DNA from: Subtercola boreus | GTDB taxonomy: Bacteria; Actinomycetota; Actinomycetes; Actinomycetales; Microbacteriaceae | Direction: 5' to 3' | Length of the DNA: 64,000 nt | Assembly: GCF_003399645.1 (NCBI RefSeq) | Contig: NZ_NBXD01000021.1 | Coordinates: 16,383 to 80,382 of the forward strand | In this document: positions 61,823-64,000 of the stretch, piece by piece | Position numbering within the stretch: the first letter of the stretch is position 1 | Layout: every line of letters starts with the position of its first letter | Program-made: the position numbers and the translations under genes | The notes under the pieces: generated by a model | Seen by the model: the letters and a program-made list of their open reading frames with translations, nothing else | Databases searched by the model: none | Told to the model about the DNA's origin: nothing

Positions 61823-62806
61823 CTACCAGCGCGAGTGGATGCTCTGCCTGAAGTAGCGGTCGTAGATCTCGTGAACGCCCTGGTCGAAGGTCTCACCGAG
61901 CGGTTCAAGTGAACCAGCCTCAGCGTTGCCCGCGGCCTGGGCAGGATTGCGTGCTCCGGGAATGACAGAACTGACTCCGGGAAGCTGGGCGACCCAGGCC
62001 AGTGCGGCGGTTGCCGGGGCGACGCCCTCGGGAACGAGACTCGCGAAGGCCTGCGCGGCCTCGACCCCGGCTGCGAAATCGACACCCGAGAACGTCTCTC
62101 CGACGTCAAACGCGCTGCCATCGCGGTTGAAGGTACGGTGATCGTTCGCCGAGAAGGTCGTCTCGGTGGTGTACTTTCCGCTCAGCAGTCCCGAAGCGAG
62201 CGGAACCCGGGCGATGATGCCGACTCCAGCCGCGCTCGCTGCAGGAAGGACCTCATCGAGTGGTTTGAGGCGGAAGGCGTTCAGGATGATCTGGATGGTG
62301 GCTGTTCCGGGCCGCGCTATCGCGTCGAGGGCCTGGGCTGTGGTTTCGACGCTGAACCCGTAATTCGAGATGCGACCCTCGTCGACGAGGGTGTCGAGCG
62401 CGTCGTAGACGGCACCGTCGGTGAAGACCTCTGAGGGCGGGCAGTGAAGTTGCACGAGGTCGAGGGTCTCGACGCCCAGATTGCGACACGACCGATCCGT
62501 CCAGAGGCGAAAATTGTCTAGTACATAGTTCGAGGGGATCTGGGCCTCGCGGCGCCCCATCTTGGTCGCAACCGTGATCTCGTGGCCCGGGTTCGAGGCC
62601 AGGTACGAGCCGATCGTCTGCTCACTGCGGCCGTCGCCGTACACGTCAGCAGTGTCGAAGAAGGTGACGCCGGAATTCACGGCCGAATCGAGTACGGCGA
62701 GGGCATCCGCCTGGTCGATTTCGCCCCAGTCCGCCCCCAGTTGCCAGGTACCCAAGCCGATCTCTGAGACGGTGCGGTGGGTTCTTCCGAGTTCGCGATA
62801 GTGCAT
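61823..62806 (-). CDS. Aldo/keto reductase (YajO/perakine reductase-like group)
   Basis: A 327-aa NADP-dependent oxidoreductase from a different AKR branch than its neighbour. Tetrad positions are in TFFDTADVYGDGRSE, VATKMGRRE and DLVQLHCPP. SSVIPGARNPAQAAGN is the cofactor 2'-phosphate site. The substrate is unknown. The ATG at 62806 is 6 nt after TAGAGT on the minus strand. Confidence 0.9.
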   Translation of the reverse strand: MHYRELGRTHRTVSEIGLGTWQLGADWGEIDQADALAVLDSAVNSGVTFFDTADVYGDGRSEQTIGSYLASNPGHEITVATKMGRREAQIPSNYVLDNFRLWTDRSCRNLGVETLDLVQLHCPPSEVFTDGAVYDALDTLVDEGRISNYGFSVETTAQALDAIARPGTATIQIILNAFRLKPLDEVLPAASAAGVGIIARVPLASGLLSGKYTTETTFSANDHRTFNRDGSAFDVGETFSGVDFAAGVEAAQAFASLVPEGVAPATAALAWVAQLPGVSSVIPGARNPAQAAGNAEAGSLEPLGETFDQGVHEIYDRYFRQSIHSRW

Positions 62807-62812
62807 GGCTCA

Positions 62813-62818
62813 ACTCTA
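62813..62818 (-). promoter_or_regulatory. -10 box of the second AKR gene (leaderless type)
   Basis: TAGAGT on the minus strand is followed by six bases and the ATG at 62806, with no ribosome-binding site. Confidence 0.45.
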
Positions 62819-62876
62819 TGCATAACAACCGCGTAACCATGTTGCGCTGGTGTGGCCAGACTCAAGCTTCGATCTC

Positions 62877-62882
62877 TACAGT
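62877..62882 (+). promoter_or_regulatory. -10 box of the DUF4349 lipoprotein gene (leaderless type)
   Basis: TACAGT is followed by six bases and the ATG at 62889, with no clear ribosome-binding site. Confidence 0.45.
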
Positions 62883-62888
62883 TGCGGC

Positions 62889-63836
62889 ATGAAACGAAAA
62901 TTGCTCGTTATCGCCGTTGCTATGTCTGTGCTCGCAGTGAGTGGATGCTCGGCCTTCGGTGGGGAATCGAGTAGTAGTTCGAACAGCGGTTCGAACAGCG
63001 ACTCGGGTGGGAGTTCGTCGGAGATCACCCCGAACGGTGCCGGCAGTGCGAGTGCCCCGAACCAGGCCGCGGGGGGCAAGACCGCAGCTGTTCCGAATGC
63101 ACAGATCGTCACCACCGGAACGATCTCACTGCTGTCGACCGATCCGATCGGGGTCGCAGACAAGGCAGTGACGCTCGTAGAAGCGGTCGGGGGCCACGTA
63201 GACAGCCGCACAGAGCAGGCCGGAGACTCGGGTTCGACGGTGGAACAGGGTGGCAACGCGCGGGCGGATCTGGTGCTGCGTGTTCCAAGCGATAAGGTCA
63301 GCCAGGCGATCGACAACCTCAAGCAGCTCGCCACCGTCGATTCGGTCGCAATCACCGCGACAGACATCACGACGCAGGTCAGCGACGTGAATGCGCGTAT
63401 CACCGCTCTGCAGACCTCGGTGGCCCGTCTCCTCGATCTGATGTCGAAGGCGACGACGACCGCAGACCTCATCTCGCTGGAATCGACCCTGTCGGAGCGC
63501 CAGGCCGACCTCGACGGGCTCACCGCCCAGCGGGATGCATACACGGATCAGGTTCAGTACTCCTCTCTCAGCGTGAGCATCGAAGACCTCAGTACCGCGC
63601 CCACCAGCGCGCCCGGCGACTTCTGGAGCGGCCTGTCGACGGGGTGGACGTCGCTCGTCGCGGTCCTTGCGGGAGCACTCGTGGCATTCGGTGTAGCCCT
63701 GCCGTGGCTGGTTGTGCTGGCGATCCTGGCGGCGATCGCCATAGCGGTCGTCAGGTGGGCTACGCGCGGAACACGCGTGGCCGGCGGGGGGTCAGCGGGT
63801 AGCAATTCGACGCCGGCTGGTGGGGGTCTTTCCTAG
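62889..63836 (+). CDS. DUF4349 domain lipoprotein
   Basis: A 315-aa protein. A signal peptide with lipobox (AVSGC, Cys at about residue 20) leads to a Ser/Gly/Asn-rich linker. The DUF4349 domain (about 70-240) has a long coiled-coil region (TTQVSDVNARITALQTSVARL onward) and a final transmembrane helix pair (about 255-295). It is likely anchored at the outer face of the membrane. The family function is unknown. The ATG at 62889 (MKRKLLVIAVAMS) is preferred to an in-frame codon 13 residues earlier, because a signal peptide starts there. Confidence 0.85.
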   Translation: MKRKLLVIAVAMSVLAVSGCSAFGGESSSSSNSGSNSDSGGSSSEITPNGAGSASAPNQAAGGKTAAVPNAQIVTTGTISLLSTDPIGVADKAVTLVEAVGGHVDSRTEQAGDSGSTVEQGGNARADLVLRVPSDKVSQAIDNLKQLATVDSVAITATDITTQVSDVNARITALQTSVARLLDLMSKATTTADLISLESTLSERQADLDGLTAQRDAYTDQVQYSSLSVSIEDLSTAPTSAPGDFWSGLSTGWTSLVAVLAGALVAFGVALPWLVVLAILAAIAIAVVRWATRGTRVAGGGSAGSNSTPAGGGLS

Positions 63837-63961
63837 CTGAACCGGACTCAGAGGCTCGGGGCCGACGGACCGCGAAAACTCTCAGAAAGTATTTTCTGGA
63901 TTGGTCTGTTTCGGGGTGTTTTTGTTGAGGTAATGTCAGTGGTTGGTGTTTGACTGGAGTC
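63837..63961. promoter_or_regulatory. Relatively AT-rich upstream region of the next gene
   Basis: Positions 63875-63960 are clearly richer in T and A than the rest of the window (for example AGTATTTTCTGG and GTGTTTTTGTTGAGG). TGGAGTC just before the ATG at 63962 is a good Shine-Dalgarno. The promoter of the truncated gene probably lies here. Confidence 0.4.
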
Positions 63962-64000
63962 ATGAAACCACCCGCCACACCACCCGAAGTCGACACCGCG
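63962..64000 (+). CDS. Start of a gene cut by the window end
   Basis: Thirteen codons (MKPPATPPEVDTA) follow a good RBS. The product cannot be identified from this. In Microbacteriaceae, HNH/DUF222 proteins often sit in such contexts, but this is only a guess. Confidence 0.4.
   Translation, partial: MKPPATPPEVDTA

Overview
The window is a high-GC actinobacterial chromosome segment. Several traits point to the family Microbacteriaceae, though I cannot name a genus: a DUF501 protein next to FtsB/DivIC, a mycoredoxin-type glutaredoxin, a Pmt protein mannosyltransferase, type II NADH dehydrogenase, and the conserved actinobacterial housekeeping order rsmI-metG-tatD-rsmA-ispE ... ABC-F ... glmU-prs ... 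rplY-pth-mfd ... mazG ... eno-ftsB-DUF501. Starts are often GTG, stop/start overlaps of the ATGA or GTGA type are common, and many transcription units seem to begin with a -10 element 6-7 nt before the start codon (leaderless mRNA). No rRNA, CRISPR array, prophage or insertion sequence was seen. Two tRNA genes are present (Leu UAA, Gln UUG).

Layout. 1-3.7 kb: an imino/amino-acid dehydrogenase of three subunits (FAD alpha, cut by the window edge; 2Fe-2S; FAD beta), a proC-like reductase and a GntR/FCD regulator, with a perfect 14-bp palindrome as candidate operator. 3.9-10 kb: a divergent GH13 alpha-glucan enzyme, a 49-aa membrane protein, a Tat-secreted beta-helix-like protein, an ABC1 kinase and its PadR partner. 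10.3-17.6 kb: tRNA-Leu, ndh, DUF501, ftsB/divIC, eno, a MarR-controlled MFS pump, hisS. 17.6-22.2 kb: membrane acyltransferase, mazG, nhaA, EamA exporter. 22.5-36.6 kb: mfd, pth, rplY, gluconokinase, a monooxygenase-fold membrane protein, guanine deaminase, gnd, an SDR with a small membrane protein, mycoredoxin, prs, glmU, tRNA-Gln. 36.7-46.9 kb: MarR, ABC-F, a DUF6458-like protein, apt, a 2H phosphoesterase, then ispE, rsmA, tatD, metG and rsmI. 47-64 kb: pmt, a YeiH-type exporter, acyl-CoA ligase, metY with a CoA-binding protein, a degenerate rhodanese, a DUF255 protein, hrpA, an MFS transporter, two aldo-keto reductases, a DUF4349 lipoprotein and the first codons of one more gene.

How the genes work together. 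gntK with gnd gives a route from gluconate to the pentose phosphate pathway; prs, apt and guaD link to nucleotide salvage; glmU, ispE and pmt supply the envelope; hisS, metG, pth, rsmA, rsmI, rplY, hrpA and ABC-F serve translation.

The most unusual property is a recurring pattern of short tandem duplications at gene edges. Stop-codon regions are copied two or three times after hrpA, an MFS gene and a small membrane protein, with weaker copies after mfd and ispE. One gene has its whole promoter and first ten codons duplicated, leaving a 15-codon minigene upstream. Repeats also expand the termini or linkers of several proteins, and a 129-bp in-frame duplication sits between the two catalytic motifs of a 2H phosphoesterase. 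Two families of intergenic palindromes are also present, one with two dispersed copies and one as a tandem pair.
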